25,489 nt of DNA from Clostridiaceae bacterium (GTDB lineage Bacteria; Bacillota; Clostridia; Oscillospirales; Acutalibacteraceae), in the NCBI GenBank assembly GCA_016292455.1, contig JAEDIL010000013.1, positions 1-25,489 of the forward strand, written 5' to 3'. Shown here piece by piece: positions 13,535 to 21,415 of the stretch. Every line of letters starts with the position of its first letter. Within the stretch, counting starts at the first letter, position 1. Made by a program: the position numbers and the translations under genes. The notes beneath the pieces were generated by a model, which made no database searches, was not told the DNA's origin, and was given only the letters and a program-made list of their open reading frames with translations.

Positions 13535-14668
13535 ATGAGTACAGAATTACCGCGCACCTATAAAAGCTGGCTCAAAGGGGAAATTAAAAGCAGTCAGAAA
13601 GAATATGTTGAGGAAACTGAGCTTCTTTCCGATGACGGCACTCTGCTTGCTCCCGGCTGGGCAAGGCACATGCTCTTCACCTATGACAACAAAAAGGTAA
13701 AGCACCCCATGCGTTCAAAGGAATGGGATTTCTATCAGATCTGCAACGGAAAGTATATGGTTCAGATAAGCTTTGCGAACATATCCATCGGAGGCTATGT
13801 TTCCGCAGTTCTTATTGATGTTACCGACCCCGAAAAATCAAATAAGCTCGGCGGCGGAACAATTGCCGGTTCAACCGCCCTCTTCCTCGGCGGAAAGAAC
13901 AAGTATACTCTCCCCGCAAAGGGTGACGTTCCCAACAATGTCAGATATACCGTTACCGGAATCGGCAAAGCTGACTTTGAATTTGACACAAGGGAAACTG
14001 AAAGGAGCCTTCATTTTAAGGGTAAATCAAAGGGCAAGGACATTGTCTGCGATTTCACAATGGATATTCCCGAGGGCCTTGAAAACATAACCACCGTTCT
14101 ACCGTTCAAAGGCTATCCCGACCGCTTTTTTATGACCACAAAGCAGAACTGTATGCCGTGCAGCGGAACTTTCCGCTTCGGCGAGCAGGTCTTTGAGTTT
14201 TCAAAGGAAGACACCTTTGCCTGCCTTGACTGGGGACGCGTCAACACACCCTATAAGCTTGTATGGTATTGGGGCAACGGTTCAACCTACGTCACCGACG
14301 AAAACGGCGAAAAACACATTTTCGGCTTTGAAATCACTTGGGGAATCGGTGACGAAAGCAACGCAACCGAAACCTGCATTTTCTATGACGGCAAGGCTCA
14401 TAAGTTCGGCGCCGTTGACGTTGAAGTTTTCCCGAAGCCGGATAAATATCTTGAACCGTGGCACTTTGTCTCCGAGGACGGTCGCTTTGATTTCACAATG
14501 AAACCGCAGTTTGACAACCACAACGACACCAATGTCCTCAACGCCCTGCGTATGCATTCACATCAGGTACACGGTCGCTGGAGCGGAACGGCAATTCTTG
14601 ACGACGGAACAAAAATTGTTGTTGACGATATGTATGCTTTCTGCGAATATGTTGAAAACAAGTGGTAA
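13535..14668 (+). CDS. DUF2804 family protein
   Basis: A 377-residue soluble protein of the DUF2804 family, whose function is not established. The ATG at 13535 is supported by AGGAGG with 8-base spacing. The start lies downstream of the promoter, so longer upstream readings are excluded. Visible features include the early DDGTLLAPGWAR block, the central PFKGYPDRFF and CMPCSGTF segments, and the CLDWGRVNTPYKLVWYWGNG block that marks the family. The C-terminal part is a beta-rich repeat ending HGRWSGTAILDDGT. No signal peptide or membrane segment is present. It is alone in its transcript. A lipocalin-like all-beta binding fold would fit the sequence, but that is inference. Confidence 0.8.
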   Translation: MSTELPRTYKSWLKGEIKSSQKEYVEETELLSDDGTLLAPGWARHMLFTYDNKKVKHPMRSKEWDFYQICNGKYMVQISFANISIGGYVSAVLIDVTDPEKSNKLGGGTIAGSTALFLGGKNKYTLPAKGDVPNNVRYTVTGIGKADFEFDTRETERSLHFKGKSKGKDIVCDFTMDIPEGLENITTVLPFKGYPDRFFMTTKQNCMPCSGTFRFGEQVFEFSKEDTFACLDWGRVNTPYKLVWYWGNGSTYVTDENGEKHIFGFEITWGIGDESNATETCIFYDGKAHKFGAVDVEVFPKPDKYLEPWHFVSEDGRFDFTMKPQFDNHNDTNVLNALRMHSHQVHGRWSGTAILDDGTKIVVDDMYAFCEYVENKW

Positions 14669-14676
14669 TAGCCCTG

Positions 14677-14699
14677 ATTTTGTTTAAAACAAACAAAAT
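14677..14699 (+). terminator. AT-rich hairpin after the DUF2804 gene
   Basis: ATTTTGTTT (14677-14685) pairs perfectly with AAACAAAAT (14691-14699) over a 5-nt loop. It begins 8 bases after the stop. The stem is almost all A-T and has no strong U-tract, so terminator activity is uncertain. A further palindrome, GTTGAA-T-TTCAAC, follows at 14714-14726. Confidence 0.4.
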
Positions 14700-14737
14700 T
14701 CGTTGGGGTAACTGTTGAATTTCAACAATATTTCAGC

Positions 14738-14766
14738 TTGAAATTTTCTTTCAATAATGATAAAAT
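14738..14766 (+). promoter_or_regulatory. SigA promoter for the 14822-15052 gene
   Basis: TTGAAA (14738), a 17-bp spacer and TAAAAT (14761), located 55 bases upstream of the start codon. Confidence 0.7.
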
Positions 14767-14821
14767 CTACTCAGACGTTCAATACTGAACGGTGAAAACT
14801 TTATTGAAAGGAATGTCTGTA

Positions 14822-15052
14822 ATGAAAAAGATTATCTGCAAAAGAGAGTACGATACCGATACCGCAACTCTTGTTAAAAAATATACAGAGGGCGAGTTGG
14901 GCGATGCTGCCGGCTTTGAAGAAAGCCTTTATCAAACCGAGAAAGGTCTTTATTTCCTCTATGTAAACGGAGGAGAAGAATCACCCTATGCCAAGGAGGA
15001 CATCAAGTCCGTTTCAAAGGCGAAGGCTGAGCAGTGGCTCGAAACTCACTGA
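14822..15052 (+). CDS. Small conserved clostridial protein, function unknown
   Basis: A 76-residue soluble protein. AAAGGA lies 9 bases before the ATG at 14822; another in-frame ATG at 14813 touches the ribosome site and is less likely. The sequence has the layout of a widespread small clostridial family of unknown function: a YDTDTAT start, a Gly-Asp/Gly segment, then LYQTEKGLYFLYVNGGEESPY and a C-terminal AEQWLE helix. No catalytic motif is evident. It has a promoter and a very strong terminator of its own, so it is expressed independently. Confidence 0.7.
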   Translation: MKKIICKREYDTDTATLVKKYTEGELGDAAGFEESLYQTEKGLYFLYVNGGEESPYAKEDIKSVSKAKAEQWLETH

Positions 15053-15073
15053 TTCATAAGAGCATGACAAGGT

Positions 15074-15117
15074 GGTCATGAAAAAGGTCAACGCGGGCCT
15101 TTTTCATGACCGCTTTT
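15074..15117 (+). terminator. Strong Rho-independent terminator
   Basis: GGTCATGAAAAAGG (15074-15087) pairs perfectly with CCTTTTTCATGACC (15098-15111), 14 bp over a 10-nt loop, followed by GCTTTTT. It ends the small-protein transcript. Confidence 0.88.
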
Positions 15118-15129
15118 TGAGTAAAAATA

Positions 15130-15158
15130 TTGAAAACTTTTACTTAAAATGATATGAT
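15130..15158 (+). promoter_or_regulatory. SigA promoter for the DUF6472-sdaA-eda cluster
   Basis: TTGAAA (15130), a 17-bp spacer, TATGAT (15153), just before the AAGGAG site of the first gene. Confidence 0.7.
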
Positions 15159-15186
15159 TAAGCAACAGAAAAGGAGTGTGAGCACC

Positions 15187-15363
15187 GTGGAAGGAATAGG
15201 CTGTGACTTTTGCGAGCATTATCTATATGACGAGGAAGAGGATGTTTATTACTGCAATGTTTCTCTTGACGAAGATGAAATGGAACGCTATCTGACCGGT
15301 CAGGGCTCTTGTGCGTATTACAAAACATATAACGAATACAAAATGGTTGAAAAACAGAATTGA
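15187..15363 (+). CDS. Small Cys-rich acidic protein, DUF6472-like
   Basis: A 58-residue protein beginning with GTG at 15187, 10 bases after AAGGAG. An in-frame GTG at 15178 is almost on top of that site. It has four cysteines in a CDFC...C...C arrangement with an acidic DEEEDVYYC segment and the family-like block VSLDEDEMERYL. A metal-binding (zinc ribbon-like) fold is plausible. The resemblance is to DUF6472, a small clostridial family of unknown role. The gene ends 10 bases before the L-serine dehydratase start, so it is the first gene of that operon. Confidence 0.65.
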   Translation: MEGIGCDFCEHYLYDEEEDVYYCNVSLDEDEMERYLTGQGSCAYYKTYNEYKMVEKQN

Positions 15364-15373
15364 GGTCTTCTGA

Positions 15374-16600
15374 ATGGAATCGTTGAGGTATCTGTATAAA
15401 ATCGGTCGCGGTCCTTCGAGTTCTCACACAATGGGTCCGGACAGAGCCGCCTGTCTCTTCAAAAGCGAATATCCGCAGGCGGATAAATACACCGTTTTCC
15501 TTTACGGCTCGCTTTCCGACACCGGAAAGGGACACAAAACAGACGTCGCAATTATTGAGGCGCTTGCTCCTACTGAAACGGAAGTTGTTTTTGCCGGTTT
15601 TCCGTCATTCCCATTGCCGCATGAAAACACAATGGATTTTTACGCCGAAAAAAACGGTGAGAAAATCGGCTTTGCCCGAATCATGAGTGTGGGCGGCGGA
15701 AACATTGTTGTTGAGGGCAGCAAGGCTGCTGTTCATGAGGACGTTTATCCGGAGCGCAGCTTTGCCGAAATTGCAGAATATTGCAGAAAAAAACGTATTC
15801 GCCTGAGCGACTATGTTTTTGAAAAAGAGGGAATTGAAATCGGCGCATATCTTCTTCGTGTATGGAACATTATGAAGCAGACTATTCAGGAAGGGCTTTC
15901 TGCAAGCGGTGTTCTTGACGGCGGTCTTGAAGTTGAGCGAAAAGCAAAGTATCTCTATAATCAGCGCCACATTGACGAAAGCGACATTACAAAGGAGAAC
16001 CGCCTTGTCTGCGCCTATGCCTTTGCGGTAAGCGAGCAGAACGCCGGCGGCGGAATCGTTGTCACCGCGCCCACCTGCGGCGCCTGCGCTGTTCTCCCCT
16101 CTGTTCTGAAATATATGCAGGACAGCCGCGGCTTTACCGATGAAAACATTGTTTGCGCCCTCGCCGCCGGCGGAATAATCGGCAACCTTGTTAAGTCAAA
16201 CGCTTCAATAAGCGGCGCAGAATGCGGCTGTCAGGCTGAAATAGGCACAGCCTGTTCAATGGCGGCTGCCGCCCTTTGCGAGCTTTTTTCAATGGACCTT
16301 GACCAGATTGAATATGCCGCCGAGGTCGCAATGGAACACATGCTCGGTCTGACCTGCGATCCGGTCTGCGGACTTGTTCAGATTCCATGCATTGAGCGCA
16401 ACGCAATTGCCGCGATGAGAGCAATGAATGCGCTTTCGCTTGCCAACTTCCTTTCAAGAACAAGAAAAATATCCTTTGACGACGTTGTTGAAACAATGTA
16501 CCGCACAGGCAAGGATATTTCTTTCAGATACAAAGAGACCTCCAAAGGAGGTCTCGCAAAGATTGAGCTTTCCAAAGCAAAAAAGAAGGAGAAAGAGTAA
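15374..16600 (+). CDS. sdaA: L-serine dehydratase, iron-sulfur type, single chain
   Basis: A 408-residue enzyme converting L-serine to pyruvate and ammonia using an oxygen-sensitive [4Fe-4S] cluster. The N-terminal part (about 1-150) is the beta-type domain with the GPSSSHTMGPDRAA motif. The C-terminal part is the alpha-type catalytic domain with TAPTCGACAVLP, GAECGCQAE and CDPVCGLVQIPC supplying cluster cysteines. The two domains, separate proteins in many Firmicutes, are fused here as in Gram-negative enzymes. It is somewhat shorter than the common ~450-residue single-chain form. The start follows a GAGGTCTTCTG sequence, a modest ribosome site. Its stop overlaps the aldolase start by one base. 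Confidence 0.93.
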   Translation: MESLRYLYKIGRGPSSSHTMGPDRAACLFKSEYPQADKYTVFLYGSLSDTGKGHKTDVAIIEALAPTETEVVFAGFPSFPLPHENTMDFYAEKNGEKIGFARIMSVGGGNIVVEGSKAAVHEDVYPERSFAEIAEYCRKKRIRLSDYVFEKEGIEIGAYLLRVWNIMKQTIQEGLSASGVLDGGLEVERKAKYLYNQRHIDESDITKENRLVCAYAFAVSEQNAGGGIVVTAPTCGACAVLPSVLKYMQDSRGFTDENIVCALAAGGIIGNLVKSNASISGAECGCQAEIGTACSMAAAALCELFSMDLDQIEYAAEVAMEHMLGLTCDPVCGLVQIPCIERNAIAAMRAMNALSLANFLSRTRKISFDDVVETMYRTGKDISFRYKETSKGGLAKIELSKAKKKEKE

Positions 16601-17256
16601 TGACCAGAACCGAAGTTGTTGAAAGAATTACAGAATGCGGACTTGTTGCCGTTGTCAGAGCCGAAAGCATTGAACAGGCCGAGAGAATTACCGAAGCCTG
16701 CATTGAAGGAGGCGTTGCGGCAATTGAGCTGACCTTTACCGTTCCGAAAGCGCACAGACTAATTGAACACATGGCCGACAGATATTCCGGCAGCAATGAA
16801 ATCACAATCGGCGCAGGCACTGTTCTTGACAGCGAAACGGCGCGCACCGCCATCCTTTCCGGCGCACAGTATGTCGTCTCCCCTCACCTTGACGAGCGCA
16901 TTGTAACCCTTTGCAACCGCTACGCAGTTGCCTGCATGCCGGGAATCTTCACCCCGACCGAAGCAGTACGCGCTCTTGAACTCGGAGTTGACATTCTCAA
17001 AGTCTTTCCCGGCGACATTGCAACTCCGAAATTCATCAAATCGCTCCTTGGTCCTCTTCCGCAGGCAAGAATGATGCCCTCAGGCGGAGTAAGCGTTGAC
17101 AACGTTGAAGAATGGATCAAAGCCGGCGCAGTTGCCGTCGGAGCCGGCGGAAGCCTGACCGGAAAAGCGAAGGACGGCAACTATGCTGCAATCACCGAAA
17201 CGGCAAAGCTCTTTATTGAAAAAATCCGTCACGCAAGGGGCATTCTGAAAGTCTGA
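16600..17256 (+). CDS. eda: KDPG / 4-hydroxy-2-oxoglutarate aldolase
   Basis: A 218-residue class I aldolase that splits 2-keto-3-deoxy-6-phosphogluconate (or 4-hydroxy-2-oxoglutarate) to pyruvate plus an aldehyde. The Schiff-base lysine is Lys134 in DILKVFPGD, the base is Glu43 in IELTFTVP, and GAGTVL and PSGGV form phosphate-binding loops. The substrate-binding Arg of the E. coli enzyme is a Thr here, as in other Firmicute relatives. A TAATG overlap couples it to serine dehydratase; both enzymes release pyruvate. GGAG lies 10 bases upstream. Its last 28 bases overlap the 3' end of the minus-strand M23 gene. Confidence 0.93.
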   Translation: MTRTEVVERITECGLVAVVRAESIEQAERITEACIEGGVAAIELTFTVPKAHRLIEHMADRYSGSNEITIGAGTVLDSETARTAILSGAQYVVSPHLDERIVTLCNRYAVACMPGIFTPTEAVRALELGVDILKVFPGDIATPKFIKSLLGPLPQARMMPSGGVSVDNVEEWIKAGAVAVGAGGSLTGKAKDGNYAAITETAKLFIEKIRHARGILKV

Positions 17257-18281
17257 AGCTGCGGCGGATAGTTTCTGCCAATTATGTCATACTTTCTGAA
17301 GTAATCGCCCGTTTCGCTGTCTTTCACAACCGTTGCACGGTTCTTTGAAAGCAGCTTGACAAGATTATAAACGTCAAGCCAGATTTGATTTGTGCCCTCT
17401 TTCTGGCTTTCATCAAAAATGAGCTGAAGTCCGAAATGAAGATGCGGTATGTTCATTCCGTTGACGTTTTCCTTTGTCGAATACCCTGTCATTCCCATAT
17501 AACCTATTACCTGGCCCGCTTTTACAAGCGAGCCTTGTTTTATATCCGAGTGATACGGTCGATCTTTCCGCAGGTGTGCATAATAATATGAGCGCTTGTT
17601 GTCAAATGAGCGTATTCCGAGCCGCCAGCCGCCGTATTGATTCCAGCCGATACATTCAACCGTTCCTCCCTCAACGGCAACAATGGGTGTTCCGATGTTT
17701 CCGAGCAGATCATTGCCGAGGTGACTTCGGCGGTATCCGTAGGAACGTGACGAGCCGAAATCATCATAATGACTGTATGAAAACCCCTCTGCAATCGGGC
17801 TGTATGCAACAAGTCCATAGCCGGAATAGGTTGTTTTTCCGCCGTTTCCGTCCGGCTTTTCTCGCTCAAACTCTCCGAGCAGTCCCGAGAGTGCTGCCGA
17901 AAAAGCTTCTTTATAATAAGAAAAATATTTGTTTTCACCCATAAGGTCTTCAATTGTGTTGCTATCTCCGAGAGCCTCCTGCATTTTTTGAAGGTCGCGT
18001 GTTTTGTAGCTGCTCCAATTATTGCCGTTTTTAACTGCGAGGTAAGAGAGCGCGTCAATCCAGCTGATATGATAGAGCTTATCATAGGTTTCAATATCAA
18101 GCGCCATGGTGTCTTCAAGCGCCCTGAGGCTGACATTCAGCTCTGCCCATTTGATATATGCTTTTTCAGTCTGTTCCTTTTCTGCTCCTACACGCAGAAA
18201 AACGGCAAGCGAAAAAATTCCGGTTGCAAGAATTGCAGGCAGCAGAACAAAAAGCAGTTTTTTCCTCAGTCTGATTATCAT
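17229..18281 (-). CDS. Membrane-anchored M23 family metallopeptidase
   Basis: A 350-residue exported peptidase. The start at 18281 is preferred over an in-frame GTG at 18290, because the GAGGG site lies about 10 bases before the ATG. An N-terminal signal-anchor (about residues 8-28) is followed by a helical region and then an M23 (LytM-like) domain. Zinc motifs are HLGNDLLG (HxxxD) and HLHFG (HxH), with YYAHL and GYMGMTG between them. Such enzymes cleave peptide cross-links of peptidoglycan during growth or sporulation. The catalytic residues look intact. It converges on eda with 28 bases of overlap. It is monocistronic, with no clear promoter recognised. Confidence 0.85.
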   Translation of the reverse strand: MIIRLRKKLLFVLLPAILATGIFSLAVFLRVGAEKEQTEKAYIKWAELNVSLRALEDTMALDIETYDKLYHISWIDALSYLAVKNGNNWSSYKTRDLQKMQEALGDSNTIEDLMGENKYFSYYKEAFSAALSGLLGEFEREKPDGNGGKTTYSGYGLVAYSPIAEGFSYSHYDDFGSSRSYGYRRSHLGNDLLGNIGTPIVAVEGGTVECIGWNQYGGWRLGIRSFDNKRSYYYAHLRKDRPYHSDIKQGSLVKAGQVIGYMGMTGYSTKENVNGMNIPHLHFGLQLIFDESQKEGTNQIWLDVYNLVKLLSKNRATVVKDSETGDYFRKYDIIGRNYPPQLQTFRMPLA

Positions 18282-18362
18282 AGGCTTCACCCTCTCTTAT
18301 AAAGCTTATGACGCTGATTCTTTTCCGAGAACACATGACTCTCCCGATGAAACAGTTTTTTG

Positions 18363-18413
18363 AAAAAAGCAGCTGCAACCTTTCCGGAATTTCGGCGGTT
18401 GCAGCTGTTTTTT
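18363..18413 (-). terminator. Bidirectional-looking terminator after the GH3 gene
   Basis: CAGCTGCAACC (18370-18380) and GGTTGCAGCTG (18397-18407) form a perfect 11-bp stem flanked by runs of A and T on both sides. It begins 19 bases after the GH3 stop on the minus strand and would work in either direction. Confidence 0.85.
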
Positions 18414-18425
18414 AATTATGCACTT

Positions 18426-20156
18426 TTATGCGTTGGCTTCGTCCTTTTTGGGAGCGTTCCAAAGCTTTTTTGATTCCTCATTGAGGCGGTCAAAGAAGAA
18501 CTCTTTTCTTTCCGGGGTGTTGATAACAATAACCGGCTTAACCTGATTGAGAACCCTGCCCTGAGCGCGCAATGATTCTTTGTATGCGTCATAGGCATGA
18601 TCTTCAAGCTGGAGAAGAAGAGGATCTGACAGCATTCCCCAACGGCGATATTTTTCGTACTTCTCGTTGCTTTCGCGGAAGAACTCGTCAATGTCCTTTT
18701 CAATTTCTGCGCGTCTTGTTGTGGGCAAATCGCTTTCGCAGTCAACAAGCATTACATAGCGCGGAACAGTGGGTACGGAGTCAGCATAGAAGCTGTGGCC
18801 TCTGAACTTAATGCCGTATTTATCCATAATCTTCTCGGCAACATAGTCAAGCATCTGCGTTGTGGTCTTTTCGTTTGCAAGATTAAGACCCATATTGGTT
18901 CTGTAAAGGAACTCAACTTTCGGAGAGTTGTTATACATACCGGTTACATGAACAACGTCAAGAATGCGATAACGATAAAGACCGGAGAAGTTCGTGATGA
19001 TTATTTCGTAATCCTTGCCGACTTCAATTTCGCCGAGTGTGAGCGGTCTTGTTCCCTCTTGTGCATCAACAGGGAGAAATTCATAGAAGAGCGAACGGGG
19101 AAGAAGAACATAGTCGGTTGCGTTGAGTTCAACAGGCATTGCCATGAATCCCTCGGAAGCTGCATAGCCCATGTTATGAAGCGGGAGATCTCCGACATAT
19201 CTGCGAAGCTTTTCAACATAAACGGCAAGTGTTGAGCCAATCATACCGTAGCCCCAGGCAAGCTTCGGCCAGATACGCTTTGCAATCGGAACTTCGGTTT
19301 CAAATCCCTTTTGGAATTCAGCTCTGAGCTCTGCTGCGCGTCCGGGATTGGGCTTCATGTGACCATACTTTGCGCGAAGGCTCTGAGGACATCTGACTGA
19401 CGGGTCAATGGTACCTTTTTCAATGTCGTTGCAAACCATTTCCCAGTTTTCTTCAAGATATTCAAACATCGTTGTCAGAAGAGTGATTACCATCGAGCCG
19501 AGGTATGTAACCTTTTTGTTGGTAAGACAGAAACGAAGCTGAAAATACGGAATATCGGTATTTTCCTCATCTTCCGGATAAAGAACATCTTTCGGAGTTG
19601 TTGTGAAAAATTTAAGAATCGGAGTGAGATAGGTAAACGGAATCTGTCCCGCACCGTTGCAGCGCATTCCGTTCGGAAGCGGATGACCGTTGAGTGAAAG
19701 AAGAAGAGGTCCCATCTGCGCGGGGAGCTTTTTTGCAATACCCTCTTTTCTGAACCATCTATCAGCGCATGCCGGTGTTGCCGCAAAGCCCATGCACTGC
19801 ATATTCCAGAGGTCGCGCGCTGTTTTGGGCTGAAGCTTCGGCTTTCCGACTGAGCCGGAAGAGGAGCAATAACGGATAACCTTGCTTGAAGTTATGATGT
19901 TTGACTCGTTCTTTTCAACCATGCGGTCAATCATAGGAGCATAATCTTCAAACGTCGCGAGGGGAACCTTGTCCTGAAATTCTTTGATTGAATGAATGGA
20001 CGCAAAATCATATTTTTTTCCGTATTCGCAATCCTTGTTCTTTTCAATAATCTTTTTGAGGGTTTCCTCCTGAGTGGGAACGGCTTCGGTTGTGAAATGT
20101 TCAAAGCCTTTGAAAACCATGCTTCCGAGCCATACTCCGATGTCTGACATAGCCAT
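18426..20156 (-). CDS. GH3-family acyl-adenylating enzyme
   Basis: A 576-residue protein of the GH3 auxin-responsive promoter family, part of the ANL superfamily of adenylate-forming enzymes that join carboxylic acids to amino acids or thiols. The start at 20156 has GGAGG 9 bases upstream; an earlier ATG touches that site. The nucleotide motif SSSGSVGKPK lies about residue 100, MGYAASEG is the second ATP motif and YRYRILDVVHV the third, with LANEKTT in the C-terminal domain. Plant members conjugate auxin or jasmonate; bacterial members have few assigned roles, so the substrate is unknown. No signal peptide. It has its own promoter and terminator and is monocistronic. Confidence 0.88.
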   Translation of the reverse strand: MAMSDIGVWLGSMVFKGFEHFTTEAVPTQEETLKKIIEKNKDCEYGKKYDFASIHSIKEFQDKVPLATFEDYAPMIDRMVEKNESNIITSSKVIRYCSSSGSVGKPKLQPKTARDLWNMQCMGFAATPACADRWFRKEGIAKKLPAQMGPLLLSLNGHPLPNGMRCNGAGQIPFTYLTPILKFFTTTPKDVLYPEDEENTDIPYFQLRFCLTNKKVTYLGSMVITLLTTMFEYLEENWEMVCNDIEKGTIDPSVRCPQSLRAKYGHMKPNPGRAAELRAEFQKGFETEVPIAKRIWPKLAWGYGMIGSTLAVYVEKLRRYVGDLPLHNMGYAASEGFMAMPVELNATDYVLLPRSLFYEFLPVDAQEGTRPLTLGEIEVGKDYEIIITNFSGLYRYRILDVVHVTGMYNNSPKVEFLYRTNMGLNLANEKTTTQMLDYVAEKIMDKYGIKFRGHSFYADSVPTVPRYVMLVDCESDLPTTRRAEIEKDIDEFFRESNEKYEKYRRWGMLSDPLLLQLEDHAYDAYKESLRAQGRVLNQVKPVIVINTPERKEFFFDRLNEESKKLWNAPKKDEANA

Positions 20157-20228
20157 TGGCAACATCCTCCTTATTAAAAAATACTGCTATTTATAAATCC
20201 GTCTCAAACATGGACTTAATACCAAGCT

Positions 20229-20257
20229 ATTGTACCATATAACAGTAGTATTTTCAA
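20229..20257 (-). promoter_or_regulatory. SigA promoter for the GH3 gene
   Basis: Minus strand TTGAAA (20257-20252), a 17-bp spacer and TACAAT (20234-20229), 73 bases before the start codon. The rest of 20258-20343 shows no gene and no clear cysK terminator. Confidence 0.65.
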
Positions 20258-20343
20258 TATTACAGCGGAATTTTTTTAATATTTTGTGAACATTATTAAG
20301 CAACAATCACAATTCTGTCATAAGGAAAGTGAAAACTTACTGT

Positions 20344-21276
20344 TCAGCCTTCAAAAAGCGGAGTGGATAAGTATCTGTCTCCGGTATCGGGTAGAAGGAC
20401 AACAATTGTCTTTCCCGCGTTTTCGGGGCGCTTTGCAAGCTCCAAAGCTGCCCATACCGCTGCCCCGGAGGAAATGCCCACGAGAACCCCTTCCTTACGA
20501 CCGACCAATCTACCCGTCCGGAAGGCATTTTCATTGGAAACGGTAATTATTTCATCGTAAATCCCCGTATTCAGAACAGCAGGAACAAATCCTGCTCCGA
20601 TACCCTGAATTTTGTGTGCGCCTGCTACTCCGGTTGACAGAACCGCAGAAGATTCAGGTTCAACGGCAACAACCTTTATTCCGGAATTCTGAGACTTGAG
20701 GTATTCGCCTACACCGGTTACCGTACCGCCGGTTCCAACGCCGGCGACGAAAATATCCACCTTGCCGTCAGTATCCGCCCAGATTTCAGGACCGGTGGTC
20801 GTGTAATGTGCTTTCGGATTAGCCGGGTTGACAAACTGTCCGGGTATAAAACTGTTCGGGATTTCTTTTGCAAGCTCCTCTGCTTTTTCAATCGCGCCCT
20901 TCATCCCCCTGCTTCCCTCTGTCAACACGATTTCTGCGCCGTACGCCTTGATGAGCTGCCGGCGCTCAACGCTCATGGTTTCCGGCATGGTAATGATGAG
21001 TCGGTAGCCTCTGGCAGCCGCCACCGAAGCAAGTCCGATGCCGGTATTACCGGATGTGGGCTCAATCAGCGTTGCACCGGGTTTCAGTGCGCCGCTTTTT
21101 TCGGCGTCGTCAATGATTGCCTTGGCGATACGGTCCTTGACAGAACCTGCCGGATTGAAATACTCCAGTTTTGCAATAATCCTTGCTTCAAGGTTATTCT
21201 CTTTTTCGATATGCGTCAGTTCCAGCAAGGGTGTTTTACCGATCAACTGGTCGGAAGAAGTGTAAATTGAAGACAT
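20344..21276 (-). CDS. cysK: Cysteine synthase (O-acetylserine sulfhydrylase)
   Basis: A 310-residue PLP enzyme that makes L-cysteine from O-acetylserine and sulfide. The PLP lysine lies in NPAGSVKDR, the phosphate-binding loop is GVGTGGTVTG and the substrate loop is TSGNTG. The C-terminus ends in a YLST-type stretch. Length is normal for CysK. AAGGAG lies 9 bases before the ATG at 21276; an in-frame ATG at 21285 touches that site. It is transcribed from its own promoter and is divergent from an Rrf2 regulator 139 bases away, suggesting control by cysteine or Fe-S status. It might also support Fe-S cluster sulfur supply. Confidence 0.95.
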   Translation of the reverse strand: MSSIYTSSDQLIGKTPLLELTHIEKENNLEARIIAKLEYFNPAGSVKDRIAKAIIDDAEKSGALKPGATLIEPTSGNTGIGLASVAAARGYRLIITMPETMSVERRQLIKAYGAEIVLTEGSRGMKGAIEKAEELAKEIPNSFIPGQFVNPANPKAHYTTTGPEIWADTDGKVDIFVAGVGTGGTVTGVGEYLKSQNSGIKVVAVEPESSAVLSTGVAGAHKIQGIGAGFVPAVLNTGIYDEIITVSNENAFRTGRLVGRKEGVLVGISSGAAVWAALELAKRPENAGKTIVVLLPDTGDRYLSTPLFEG

Positions 21277-21316
21277 TTTATGCATCTCCTTTATAGATTA
21301 TTTACTTTATGCAGCT

Positions 21317-21345
21317 ATCATATACCCATTCTCCTACTATGTCAA
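21317..21345 (-). promoter_or_regulatory. SigA promoter for cysK, possible Rrf2 target
   Basis: Minus strand TTGACA (21345-21340), a 17-bp spacer and TATGAT (21322-21317). The -35 is embedded in CCTATTGACATAGTAGG, an imperfect dyad (CTAT-tgac-ATAG) that could bind the divergent Rrf2 protein. Confidence 0.7.
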
Positions 21346-21363
21346 TAGGTTAATATTTTTTTG

Positions 21364-21393
21364 TTGATTTTTTCCATAATTATGCGGTACAAT
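21364..21393 (+). promoter_or_regulatory. SigA promoter for the Rrf2 gene
   Basis: TTGATT (21364), an 18-bp spacer and TACAAT (21388). It lies about 20 bases from the divergent cysK -35, so the two promoters could share an operator. Confidence 0.5.
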
Positions 21394-21415
21394 AGAAAAA
21401 TAGGAGGTGCCGATA

